NCBI RefSeq assembly: GCF_021021435.1 | Contig: NZ_JAINWI010000003.1 | Span: 248,001-312,000 of the forward strand | DNA length: 64,000 bases | Direction of reading: 5' to 3' | From: Seohaeicola saemankumensis | GTDB taxonomy: Bacteria > Pseudomonadota > Alphaproteobacteria > Rhodobacterales > Rhodobacteraceae | Shown here: positions 9,455-17,200 of the stretch, in pieces | Layout: the number at the start of each line of letters is the position of its first letter | Position numbering within the stretch: the stretch's first letter is position 1 | The notes under the pieces: generated by a model | Seen by the model: the letters and a program-made list of their open reading frames with translations, nothing else | Database searches by the model: none | Told to the model about the DNA's origin: nothing | Translations under genes and position numbers: made by a program

Positions 9455-9697
9455 TTAAGCCACTTTCCGTTCGAAGGCGACCGGGCTTGTTCGGCCGAAT
9501 GCTGAGTGGTTGATATCACCAGCCCATTTCTGGTTCAGCAAAGCCGCACTGAAGTCGTGATCCAGCAGGTTCGGGCGATGTTGAACCTGTGGTCGCTATC
9601 AGTTGTCACCCCGTAATTGCGCATCCTCTCAAAGGTAATCCCGTTTTCGCGCATTCAGACGACCCGCGCGCCGGTGCTCCATATCGAAACCGACTTC
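9455..9697 (-). pseudogene. Degenerate IS3-family transposase OrfB with internal deletion
   Basis: Read leftwards, three reading frames together rebuild an IS3-type OrfB: VGFDMEHRRAGRL, then MRENGI (extra base before the ATG), then GVTTDSDHRFNIA, then after another one-base shift NLLDHDFSAALLNQKWAGDI. The frame then jumps straight to NHSAFGRTSPVAFERKVA and a stop (TAA at 9455-9457). The stretch that normally follows WAGDI, with the second Asp and the Glu of the DDE site, is missing. Thus it is an inactive relic. The rest of the 790-bp gap (9251-10077) contains no gene I can support and no clear terminal repeats. Confidence 0.75.
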
Positions 9698-10077
9698 ATT
9701 CACCCGCAGGGAAGCCGGGTCTGGCAGAGTTTTCTCGGTGACGATGGCGTTCAGCGTCGTTCGTTTCGTCTTGGATCGCAAACGTTTGCAGGTTCGGTCG
9801 CCGTCCTTTTGGGGATCGTGTAGATAACTGTTGCGGACCTTCTTGGAACAACAACCGTCATCTAGCCCGTCAGCCTTGATCCTTCAGAACGCTGCAGCGA
9901 GAAACAGTATGAGCGCGTCAGGCCTTGCTGCCCGTCGATCACGAATTGAGGTGATCGAATGGTATGGGTCGAAAGCTCTCCCCGACATAGAGGACGGAGC
10001 CTGCAAATTGGACCGGAATTTGAATCGCGCTCGCTGTGCGGTAGGTTGATTGACGTCATACAAGCCAAATATGAACC

Positions 10078-11367
10078 TCAATTTACAAGGAACAGTGCGA
10101 TCTGCGGAAACACCGCCAAAAGGGCGATGAACCCCAGCATTCCCGCAACGAAGGGCATGCAGCCGAGGAAAATCCTGCTCAGTGGCACGTCCTGTGCAAC
10201 CGTCTTGATGACATAAACATTCACACCAAGCGGCGGAGTCACGAGGCCGATCTCAGCGACGATGATGACATAGATCCCGAACCATACAGGATCGATCCCA
10301 AGCGCCATGGCGATCGGAAACAAGATCGGCACGGTCAGGATCAGCATCCCGAACACGTCAAGCACGCAGCCCAGCACCAGAAAAAGAAGTGTCACCGCAA
10401 GGATGAACTGGAAATACCCCAGATCCATAGCCAGCATCGCCCCTGTGATGGCTTCGATAAAGCCCGTCTGCACCAGAAAACGGGTGAACAGCGTGCCGCC
10501 GACGATGATCACGAACAGCATCGTCGACATCAGGGCCGCGTCGGTGAGCGAGGCGCGGATCGCCTCGATGTTCAGGCTGCGCTGCAGTGAGCCCAAGGCA
10601 AGCACCGCGAACACGCCGATCACAGAGCCTTCTGTCGGCGTGAAGATTCCCATATAGAGACCGCCCAGAAGCATTGCGAACAGTCCCAGCACCGGTAGCA
10701 CACCCAGCAGCGCGCGAACCCGCTCGCCCAGACTGGGAATATCGATCTGGTGACCGCCCTGTTTGGGATCGACACGGACGATTAACATGATGATGGCCGC
10801 AAAAATTACTGCGATCATCAGGCCGGGAATGACGCCCGCCACGAACAGTGCCCCGATCGAGGTTTCCGTCATCAAACCGTAGAAGATCATGATAATGCTG
10901 GGCGGGATCAGGATGCCAAGCGTACCCGAGGCCGACAAGACACCCGTGGACATCGGCATGCCATAGCCATATCGGCGCATCTCTGGGATGATGATCGCGC
11001 CCATCGTGCGGGCGGTCGCCGTGCTCGATCCGCTGACGGCGCCGAACCCTGCACAGGCGAAGACCGCCGCCACTGCCAGACCGCCCGGCATCCAGCTCAG
11101 CCAGTAGGCCGCGGCGCGGAACATGTTTCGGGCAATCCCCGTGTGATAGATCAGGTTTCCCATCAGGATGTAGAAGGGGATGGAGATCAGCACGAACTTT
11201 GTTCCTTCGGACCAGAACGCAAGCGTTGTCTGGGTCATTGCCGTCGATATCGACCCTACAATCGCCAGTCCGCCGATGCCGACAGCCATGAGGCTTAGGC
11301 CGATCGGCACGCCGATGACGATCAGAAGGATCAGAAGAATGAAGGCGGCGGTTCCAACGGTGATCAA
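10078..11367 (-). CDS. dctM: TRAP transporter large permease DctM
   Basis: The product is 429 aa with 12 membrane segments and the DctM loops GFGAVSGSSTATARTMG and SASGTLGILIPPSIIMIFYGL. It forms the channel with DctQ and takes substrate from DctP. The start is a TTG at 11367 whose last two bases overlap the dctQ stop (TTGA), with GGGGGAG about 8 bases upstream; the much longer open frame to 11544 is only the shadow of dctQ. This close coupling suggests equal synthesis of both membrane subunits. Cluster context (FAD oxidoreductase, SDR, IclR) points to uptake of a catabolised organic acid. Confidence 0.92.
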   Translation of the reverse strand: MITVGTAAFILLILLIVIGVPIGLSLMAVGIGGLAIVGSISTAMTQTTLAFWSEGTKFVLISIPFYILMGNLIYHTGIARNMFRAAAYWLSWMPGGLAVAAVFACAGFGAVSGSSTATARTMGAIIIPEMRRYGYGMPMSTGVLSASGTLGILIPPSIIMIFYGLMTETSIGALFVAGVIPGLMIAVIFAAIIMLIVRVDPKQGGHQIDIPSLGERVRALLGVLPVLGLFAMLLGGLYMGIFTPTEGSVIGVFAVLALGSLQRSLNIEAIRASLTDAALMSTMLFVIIVGGTLFTRFLVQTGFIEAITGAMLAMDLGYFQFILAVTLLFLVLGCVLDVFGMLILTVPILFPIAMALGIDPVWFGIYVIIVAEIGLVTPPLGVNVYVIKTVAQDVPLSRIFLGCMPFVAGMLGFIALLAVFPQIALFLVN

Positions 11368-11858
11368 AGCGCTTCTCCCCCAACGGGGCTGTCTTCCGCG
11401 CGGCGCGACAGGAGTTTCCCTGCGGCAAGTGCCGCGCAAACCAGAGCCACTACAGCAAGCGCCGCGCGGAACCAGCTCAGTGGCAGGTCCAGATCCGTTG
11501 ACCGCTCGTTGAACAACATCATCAGGTCGATATCGCGCCAGCACTGGACGGCAATCAGAACGGACACCACCAGTAGCATCAGCCAGACCAGCCGCGCCAA
11601 CGCTCTATTTAGGCTTGGCCGCATCATCGCCGTCAGGAAATCCGCGCGGATGTGCACGTTGCGCCGCCAGCTTTCGGGCAGGGCGAGGATTATCGCCATG
11701 AAAAGGGCCATGGTTGACGCCTCTTGCGCCCAGATCAGCGGTGCGTTGAAGACATATCGAAGGGTGACATCAACGCCGATGAGCCCAAGGATCATGGGCA
11801 GGCAAACATAGGCAGAACAGAAGAAAAGCGCGCGGGACACGTAAGATAGAAAGGTCAT
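11364..11858 (-). CDS. dctQ: TRAP transporter small permease DctQ
   Basis: The product is 164 aa with four hydrophobic helices. The conserved block DVTLRYVFNAPLIWAQEASTM (residues ~30-50) is typical of DctQ. It pairs with DctM in the membrane. ATG at 11858 is preceded by GGAGG with 5-base spacing, which decides this start over the longer open frame reaching 11981. A strong hairpin lies between dctP and this gene. Confidence 0.9.
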   Translation of the reverse strand: MTFLSYVSRALFFCSAYVCLPMILGLIGVDVTLRYVFNAPLIWAQEASTMALFMAIILALPESWRRNVHIRADFLTAMMRPSLNRALARLVWLMLLVVSVLIAVQCWRDIDLMMLFNERSTDLDLPLSWFRAALAVVALVCAALAAGKLLSRRAEDSPVGGEAL

Positions 11859-11883
11859 GGCTGCCTCCGGTTGTGCGGGGAAG

Positions 11884-11907
11884 CCGGTCCCGCCTGGACG
11901 GGACCGG
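11884..11907 (-). promoter_or_regulatory. Intercistronic hairpin dctP-dctQ
   Basis: The perfect 9-bp stem CCGGTCCCG / CGGGACCGG with a 6-base loop lies 30 bp after the dctP stop and 26 bp before the dctQ start on the coding (minus) strand. No U-run follows. Such stems are commonly found after binding-protein genes, where they protect the upstream mRNA and lower downstream expression. Confidence 0.6.
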
Positions 11908-11937
11908 ACGATTTCCAGATGGATCCGCGTCTCCGGA

Positions 11938-13008
11938 TCAGCGTAGGCCCTCGACTGGGGGCAAGGCGAGGATGTCCGCATCGCTCATGGCCGCGTATTT
12001 CTCGCGCAGGGTCCGCATATCGGCTACAAAGGAGGCGGCTGTCGAACCGTCACCACCATTCTGGGCCACGAATTCTTCCCACATCGGCGTCAGAAGTTCC
12101 GCGATACGCGCCTGATCCTCGGCGCTGGCCTTGACGATGGTCACGCCTTCTTGCGACATGCGCTCAATCGCCTTTTCTGTCAGGCCCATGTACATCCGTG
12201 CATAGTCATACCCTGCCTCGTTGCCAGCCTCGGCGACAACGGCCTGAACGTCAGGTGCAAGCCCAGCCAGAAATTCCGCATTGATTGCATGGGGAATGGC
12301 GATCCGCGCAACGCCGATCTGGTAGTAGTGCTTTCCCACCTCATACATGCGATAGGCGACCATGTCGGCACTGGCCAGAATGATCCCGTCCACGACGCCC
12401 TGCTGGAACGCGGTATAGGCATCGGTGATCGACATGGTTACCGGAATACCCCCCAACCGTTCGACGATGGCGGTGGCCGTGCTGCCACCCGCGCGGATAC
12501 GCAGACCACGCAGATCGTCGAGCCCACTGATCGGCTTGGATGAAAGGATATCATAGCTGGGGGTCGAGGCATTGAAGGCAAGCTTCACTTGCATGCGCTC
12601 GTATTCGTCACGTAGATATTTGGCGTAAAGTTCGTCCATCACCCGCACTGTGGCGATATCGCTGCTGGGCATGGAGCCAGGCAATTGCAAGCCGTGAAAC
12701 AGCGCGAAGCTGCTGGCCTGGTAAAGCGGCCAGGCCGAGGTCACATCGGTGATGCCGGTGGCTGCGGCGCGAAAGCCGTCGGCCACGGGGTGCAACACCT
12801 CACCGGGATAGCGCGCGACAGTCAGCTTGCCGTCGCTGAGCGTCTCAAGGCGCGCGGCATAGGGCTCGATCACTTCCAGCCATGCAGCCGAAGTGGCGGG
12901 CTGATTGTAGGACAGCTTGAGTGTTGTTTGTGCCTCGGCAACCGAGGTCACTCCGACGAATGCCACGGCCATGGCGATACTTGTGGCCTTGAGTCCTGTT
13001 AGTTTCAT
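11938..13008 (-). CDS. dctP: TRAP transporter substrate-binding protein DctP
   Basis: The product is 356 aa with a Sec signal (about 26 residues, ending SVAEAQ), periplasmic. Family features are TTLKLSYNQPATSAAW at the mature start, LDDLRGLRIRAGGSTATAIVERLGGIPV, and FQQGVVDGIILASADMVAYRM, the DctP-type fold with the carboxylate-binding arginine in RIRAGG. The start at 13008 follows GGGAGGATCGGACAAG. It is the first transporter gene after the FAD oxidoreductase in the leftward cluster and should decide substrate choice. Substrate is not readable. Confidence 0.92.
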   Translation of the reverse strand: MKLTGLKATSIAMAVAFVGVTSVAEAQTTLKLSYNQPATSAAWLEVIEPYAARLETLSDGKLTVARYPGEVLHPVADGFRAAATGITDVTSAWPLYQASSFALFHGLQLPGSMPSSDIATVRVMDELYAKYLRDEYERMQVKLAFNASTPSYDILSSKPISGLDDLRGLRIRAGGSTATAIVERLGGIPVTMSITDAYTAFQQGVVDGIILASADMVAYRMYEVGKHYYQIGVARIAIPHAINAEFLAGLAPDVQAVVAEAGNEAGYDYARMYMGLTEKAIERMSQEGVTIVKASAEDQARIAELLTPMWEEFVAQNGGDGSTAASFVADMRTLREKYAAMSDADILALPPVEGLR

Positions 13009-13108
13009 CTTGTCCGATCCTCCCTTGATATGGCTGGCGGCATCCCCGCCAGTGGACTTCCGATACGGCATGCCGGCGTTCTTCGCCCCGGTGCCGAAAG
13101 ACTGCGAC

Positions 13109-14830
13109 TTAGGTTGATGCGCCAGAGGCGTGCTGCCCCGCGATGAACCCGAAGGCCATGCCTGGCCCCAGCGTGATACCCCCTCCCGAGTAGTTGCCGC
13201 CCAGTACGCTGGCCATGTCATTGCCCACGGCATAAAGGCCCGCGACAACAGCGCCTTCCTCGTTCAGGACGCGGGCGTGACGGTCGGTCTTGATCCCTGC
13301 AAAGGTGCCGATGCTGCCGGGAATCACACGGACGGCGTAAAACGGTCCGTCCTTGATCGGGGCCATACAGGGATTGGGCGTTATCTGCGGGTCGCCGTGG
13401 AACCGGTTATAGGCAGTGCTGCCACGGCCGAATTCGGAATCGACCCCGGTCGGCACATCTGTATTGAAACGAGCGACAGTCGATTTGAACACGGACGGAT
13501 CGACCCCGGTTTTGCGGGCCAGATCCTCCAGCGTCTTGCCTTCGATCAGATAGCCGGACTTGATCGTGGGCCGCAGCGGCAAGGGTGCAGGTTTGACATA
13601 GCCAAGCCCGTATTTGCGGATGGTGCGGTGGTCACAGATCAGGAACGCCTCGGCAGGCTGGCCTGACGGCGTCGCAGCTTCCAATCCCTGAACGAAGTCG
13701 TGATAGCTGTTGGCCTCGTTCACGAAGCGGCGACCACTGCGCAGCACGGCAATCACGCCCGGCTTGCCACGGTCGATGAAATGCGGAAACGGTCCCTTGG
13801 TGCCATCCGGTCGCGGCACCAGACTGGTGGGTGCCCATGCGCCCGCGTTGGGGTAATCCATCAGTGTAGCCGCCCCGATCGCTTCGGCCATGCGCAATCC
13901 GTCACCTGTGTTGCCAGGACTTGCAGCCGACACATGTTCGCCTTCGGAAGACGGATGTTTGTAGAGCGCCTTGCGCCGCGCAACATCCTGCGGAAAGCCG
14001 CCACAGGCTAGCACCACGCCACGCCGCGCCATCACACGCCGCGGACCTTGTGGGGTCAGGACCATCGCACCTGTCACGGCGCCTGCAGCGTCACGCTCGA
14101 TTGATTTGACCGGGCTGTTCAGCAACACAGTAACGCCCAGATCCTGGGCAGAGCGGAACAGTCGTGCCGACAGCGCATTGCCGTTGGTCAGAAGCTGAGA
14201 CCGACCGGTCAGCGCCTTGTCGAGGCCGAACTTGGTCAGCCGCTGGGTCACATACATGAAGGAGGCGGGCGACTTGAACGCCCGGTAGAAGTGCCACAAC
14301 TCTTTGCCTGATCCGATGGCCAGACCGAACAGCGTCAGTTCCTTGCGCGGCGGACGCAGCTTGTCGAGATCTCGCCCGAGGATAGACGCCTTCGCCGGTC
14401 GGACCAGAATCGACCGGCCGCCCGCGGTGCCCCCCGGCGCATCGGGGTGATAATCCGAAAAGGCTGGGGATGCCTCGAACCGCACATGTGTATGCTCGTG
14501 CATGAAGGCGACCATCGCAGGACCTGCATCAAGGAAAGCCTCGGCCCGATCCGCGTCGAACTGGTTTCCAGCCTCGTGACGCATGTAGTTGAGCGCCGCT
14601 TCCTTGCTGTCCTTGACGCCCGCCTCCTGACTGACGGGATTGTTCGGAACCCAGAGATAGCCACCCGACAGAGCCGTCGTGCCGCCAAAGACCGGTTCTT
14701 TCTCGACCACGATGACCTTTAACCCGTTCTTCGCCGCAACGATGGCGGCAGTCATTCCGCTGGCGCCTGACCCTGCCACAAGCAGGTCGCAATCAATTAC
14801 GGGTAAGGTCTCGCCGGTTCCATCCGTCAT
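13109..14830 (-). CDS. FAD-dependent oxidoreductase (ketosteroid-dehydrogenase / fumarate-reductase flavoprotein-like)
   Basis: The product is 573 aa. The dinucleotide-binding motif DLLVAGSGASGMTAAIVAAKNG is at residues ~14-35, with VVEKEPVFGGTTALSGG following, and the C-terminal FAD motif GLYAVGNDMASVLGG precedes the end. The architecture matches 3-ketosteroid delta1-dehydrogenase, urocanate reductase and flavocytochrome-c-like enzymes that add or remove hydrogen across a C-C bond next to a carbonyl. No signal peptide, so cytosolic. It sits between the TRAP genes and an SDR under apparent common control by the IclR gene, suggesting a step in breaking down the imported compound. Confidence 0.85.
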   Translation of the reverse strand: MTDGTGETLPVIDCDLLVAGSGASGMTAAIVAAKNGLKVIVVEKEPVFGGTTALSGGYLWVPNNPVSQEAGVKDSKEAALNYMRHEAGNQFDADRAEAFLDAGPAMVAFMHEHTHVRFEASPAFSDYHPDAPGGTAGGRSILVRPAKASILGRDLDKLRPPRKELTLFGLAIGSGKELWHFYRAFKSPASFMYVTQRLTKFGLDKALTGRSQLLTNGNALSARLFRSAQDLGVTVLLNSPVKSIERDAAGAVTGAMVLTPQGPRRVMARRGVVLACGGFPQDVARRKALYKHPSSEGEHVSAASPGNTGDGLRMAEAIGAATLMDYPNAGAWAPTSLVPRPDGTKGPFPHFIDRGKPGVIAVLRSGRRFVNEANSYHDFVQGLEAATPSGQPAEAFLICDHRTIRKYGLGYVKPAPLPLRPTIKSGYLIEGKTLEDLARKTGVDPSVFKSTVARFNTDVPTGVDSEFGRGSTAYNRFHGDPQITPNPCMAPIKDGPFYAVRVIPGSIGTFAGIKTDRHARVLNEEGAVVAGLYAVGNDMASVLGGNYSGGGITLGPGMAFGFIAGQHASGAST

Positions 14831-14865
14831 GGTTCATTCTTTCTGGTGTAGGAGTATGAGGCGGT

Positions 14866-15636
14866 TCAGTTCGCCAGATAGCCGCCATCCACCGGCAGCA
14901 TGGTGCCGGTGACATAGCTGGATAGACTTGAAGCCAGGAACAGCACCGGGCCGACCAATTCCTCAGGATCGCCCACGCGTCCCATGGGGGTATGGGCCAT
15001 GAACCGCGCCATTGCTTCGGGATTGGCGCGGGTGTCTTCGGTCATCGGGGTCGCGATGACGCCGGGCGCAATGCCGTTGACCCGTATTCCATCAGCGGCA
15101 AGATCACATGCAAGCGCCTTGGTCAGTTGGATCACACCGCCCTTCGACGCAGCATAGCTGGCCGAGTTGCGATAGCCGACAAAAGAAGCGATTGAGCCGA
15201 GGTTGATGACACAGCCCCGCGTTGCCCTGAGTTGGGGCAGAAGAGCCACCACCATATGCGCAGAGCCAGTCAGGTTCACGGAGATCTGCGCGTCCAGATG
15301 GTCCAGAAAACTGGGCTCGTGCGGTGCGGTGCGCCGGGTAATGCCCGCGTTGTTCACAAGGATCGAGATATCGCCGAATATAGCGTTTGCCTGCTCTGCA
15401 AAAGCGATGCAGGCCGCGCGGTCTGTCACGTCCAGCGGCAGACCTTCCGCGCGGCCGCCATGGGCCTTGATACGCTCGGCCTCGGCCTTGGCGCCCGCTT
15501 CGTTCATGTCGCACAGCACCACTGAGGCACCGGCAGCCGCAAGCCCTCGCGCAATCGCTGCCCCATTGCCCTGCGCCGCGCCGGTGACAACAGCGACATC
15601 CCCCTTCAGCAGGTCAGCCAGTTTATCAAGTATCAT
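14866..15636 (-). CDS. SDR family NAD(P)-dependent oxidoreductase
   Basis: The product is 256 aa. The cofactor motif is VVTGAAQGNGAAIARGLAAAG (TGxxxGxG), the NNAG motif is LVNNAGIT, and the catalytic Ser...Tyr-x3-Lys set is in SIASFVGYRNSASYAASKGG. The C-terminus YVTGTMLPVDGGYLAN is classical. It likely oxidises a hydroxyl group or reduces a ketone of the cluster's substrate. The start at 15636 has GGGGAGAAAG directly before it, whereas the longer open frame contains that ribosome site inside its first codons. It is first in the leftward operon, divergent from the IclR gene. Confidence 0.9.
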   Translation of the reverse strand: MILDKLADLLKGDVAVVTGAAQGNGAAIARGLAAAGASVVLCDMNEAGAKAEAERIKAHGGRAEGLPLDVTDRAACIAFAEQANAIFGDISILVNNAGITRRTAPHEPSFLDHLDAQISVNLTGSAHMVVALLPQLRATRGCVINLGSIASFVGYRNSASYAASKGGVIQLTKALACDLAADGIRVNGIAPGVIATPMTEDTRANPEAMARFMAHTPMGRVGDPEELVGPVLFLASSLSSYVTGTMLPVDGGYLAN

Positions 15637-15699
15637 CTTTCTCCCCATTGTTCGTGCCTGCAATTCCTAAAATTAAACTCCTCATTGCAAAACAAAAAT

Positions 15700-15748
15700 T
15701 ACATATTACGTAACACGCTATGATCAACGTAACATTGCTTACGGAAAT
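15700..15748. promoter_or_regulatory. Likely IclR operator / divergent promoter region
   Basis: The AT-rich gap between the SDR and IclR genes holds a palindrome TTACGTAA (15706-15713), a second half-site AACGTAAC (15726-15733) and a third related site CTTACGG (15739-15745). Spaced CGTAAC half-sites between divergent genes suit binding of an IclR dimer or dimer pair. The assignment is inferred from position and symmetry only. Confidence 0.5.
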
Positions 15749-15807
15749 TTTTCATGTCAAGGATCAATTCCGGATCGTTTGAAATGATCCGATCCAAAGG
15801 GGGTGAC

Positions 15808-16626
15808 ATGAGCATGGACGGGACTGAAAGCGGTGTTCACACGATGCTGCGCTCAGCACAGGGTGGCGTGCAGTCCGTTGAAGTAGCGGGCAAAATCCTT
15901 GATGTGCTGATCCAGGCGGATGGGTCACTGAAACTGGCAGAAATCGCTACCCAAGTCGGGATGCCTTCGGCCAAGGTGCATCGGTACCTTGTCAGCCTGA
16001 TCCGAATCGGACTTGCCCTTCAGTCGAGGGAAACTTCAAAATATGATCTCGGACCAACAGCTTTTCAGCTAGGTATCAAGGGATTCGCACGGTTTGAGCC
16101 GCTCAAGGTGGCCGAACAAATGTTGCGCGACATGGTCGAGATGGTCGGCGAAACGGCCGCTTTGGCGGTCTGGACCGAGAAGGGGCCGACAATGATCCGG
16201 GTGATCGAGGCGCGCCACGATTACGCGACAACTATCGCCCCCACGCATCATTGCCCCTTGACCTTCTCGGCGACCGGTCTTCTGTTCGCCAGCTTCGAGG
16301 ATGCCGCCCGCACCGATGCCGTGATCGAGCGCGAACTGGAACAGAACCGCAATGCAGGCCGCCCCAACGCGCCCAGGGACCGCACCCTTCTGGCCGAAAT
16401 GATCGCCAAGACGCGCGCGCAGGGCTATGCCGTGATGAACAATGGCGGCGGCGATGGTTTCGGCGCCGTCAGCGCGCCCATTTTCGACGTGACTGGGCGC
16501 CTTTGCATGGCGCTGACTGTCTTCGGTCGTACAGAGCGTGTCGACGCGCGCCCGGATGGAACTTTAGCACGGATTGTGTCCCGGACCGCTGGCAAGGTTT
16601 CATCTGCGTTTGGGCATAAGGTATAA
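15808..16626 (+). CDS. IclR family transcriptional regulator
   Basis: The product is 272 aa from this start. The N-terminal winged helix-turn-helix is at about residues 25-80 (LKLAEIATQVGMPSAKVHRYLVSL) and the C-terminal effector-binding domain is at 95-265 (VIEARHDYATTIAPTH, FSATGLLFASF, GGGDGFGAVSAPIFD). ATG at 15808 is chosen because AAAGGGGGTG lies just upstream; in-frame starts at 15754 and 15814 are possible. Divergent placement to the SDR-FAD-TRAP cluster suggests it controls that cluster in response to the imported compound. Confidence 0.9.
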   Translation: MSMDGTESGVHTMLRSAQGGVQSVEVAGKILDVLIQADGSLKLAEIATQVGMPSAKVHRYLVSLIRIGLALQSRETSKYDLGPTAFQLGIKGFARFEPLKVAEQMLRDMVEMVGETAALAVWTEKGPTMIRVIEARHDYATTIAPTHHCPLTFSATGLLFASFEDAARTDAVIERELEQNRNAGRPNAPRDRTLLAEMIAKTRAQGYAVMNNGGGDGFGAVSAPIFDVTGRLCMALTVFGRTERVDARPDGTLARIVSRTAGKVSSAFGHKV

Positions 16627-16758
16627 GCTAGCAAGAGAAGACATTTTTTCAGCGACCGTACAAGAAGGCGGCAGGTTTCGTGAAGTACTGCATCTGGTTC
16701 CGACCTATACCGACGAAAAGTGCAAAGCTAGAGAATCTCTGCTTTACCAAGAGCATAA

Positions 16759-16872
16759 AGCGGTCGTGGGCTGCACCGGGCGCTTGGGCTTAAGCCGTGG
16801 CAACCAAGCCCCTTCGATATCGACGGTCCAGAGCTACCCGCATGGGCGCAGGGACTTTGGGTAGCGTCTTAG
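16759..16872 (+). pseudogene. Remnant of a small phage-type ORF
   Basis: A 37-codon frame without a start codon reads GLHRALGLKPWQPSPF then DIDGPELPAWAQGLW, then stops at 16870-16872. The composition and Trp/Pro-rich pattern look like a real protein fragment and resemble short proteins I associate with alphaproteobacterial prophages. An ATG at 16876 opens another short frame (29 aa, MIAELRAELEQAG...). The rest of 16627-16922 shows nothing else. Confidence 0.35.
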
Positions 16873-16922
16873 GGGATGATTGCTGAGCTGCGAGCCGAAC
16901 TGGAGCAAGCGGGGGTGCCAAG

Positions 16923-17198
16923 ATGGAACCAACCGCACGCGACACGACCATTTTTTGCACGGTGAAATGTCAGGAAAACTGGCGCGGCAAAGAACGGGTC
17001 AGGAAAAGGAACGAGGTGCGGATCGAAGCGCGGCGCGACCGGCCGCCCTGCCGGTGCTGTGGTGGTGTGATCGATCCGAAGCTGCGCACCGGCACCTTTC
17101 TGTGTTCTGTGCCGTGCCGGAACAAATGGCACCGAAAGCATCGGCCGTCGAGGAGTAAGCTCAAGAAAAATGGAGACTCGAAGAAGCTACAAAGCTAA
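16923..17198 (+). CDS. Small protein with two zinc-knuckle-like cysteine clusters, unknown function
   Basis: The product is 91 aa, very basic. It contains FCTVKCQENW (residues ~11-20), then CRCCGGVIDPK (43-53) and FLCSVPCRNKWHRKH (59-73). The CxxC - about 14-residue spacer - CSxxC pattern, with FC and a following Trp, resembles a treble-clef zinc finger; the first cluster looks like half of a second finger. GGGGGTGCC lies upstream as a possible ribosome site. It follows phage-like debris and precedes the HEPN-like gene on the other strand. Function not recognised. Confidence 0.45.
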   Translation: MEPTARDTTIFCTVKCQENWRGKERVRKRNEVRIEARRDRPPCRCCGGVIDPKLRTGTFLCSVPCRNKWHRKHRPSRSKLKKNGDSKKLQS

Positions 17199-17200
17199 AA

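Noticed and set aside
9617-9823. 68-aa + strand ORF in the gap before dctM
   Set aside because: Antisense to the IS3 relic and has no recognisable features.
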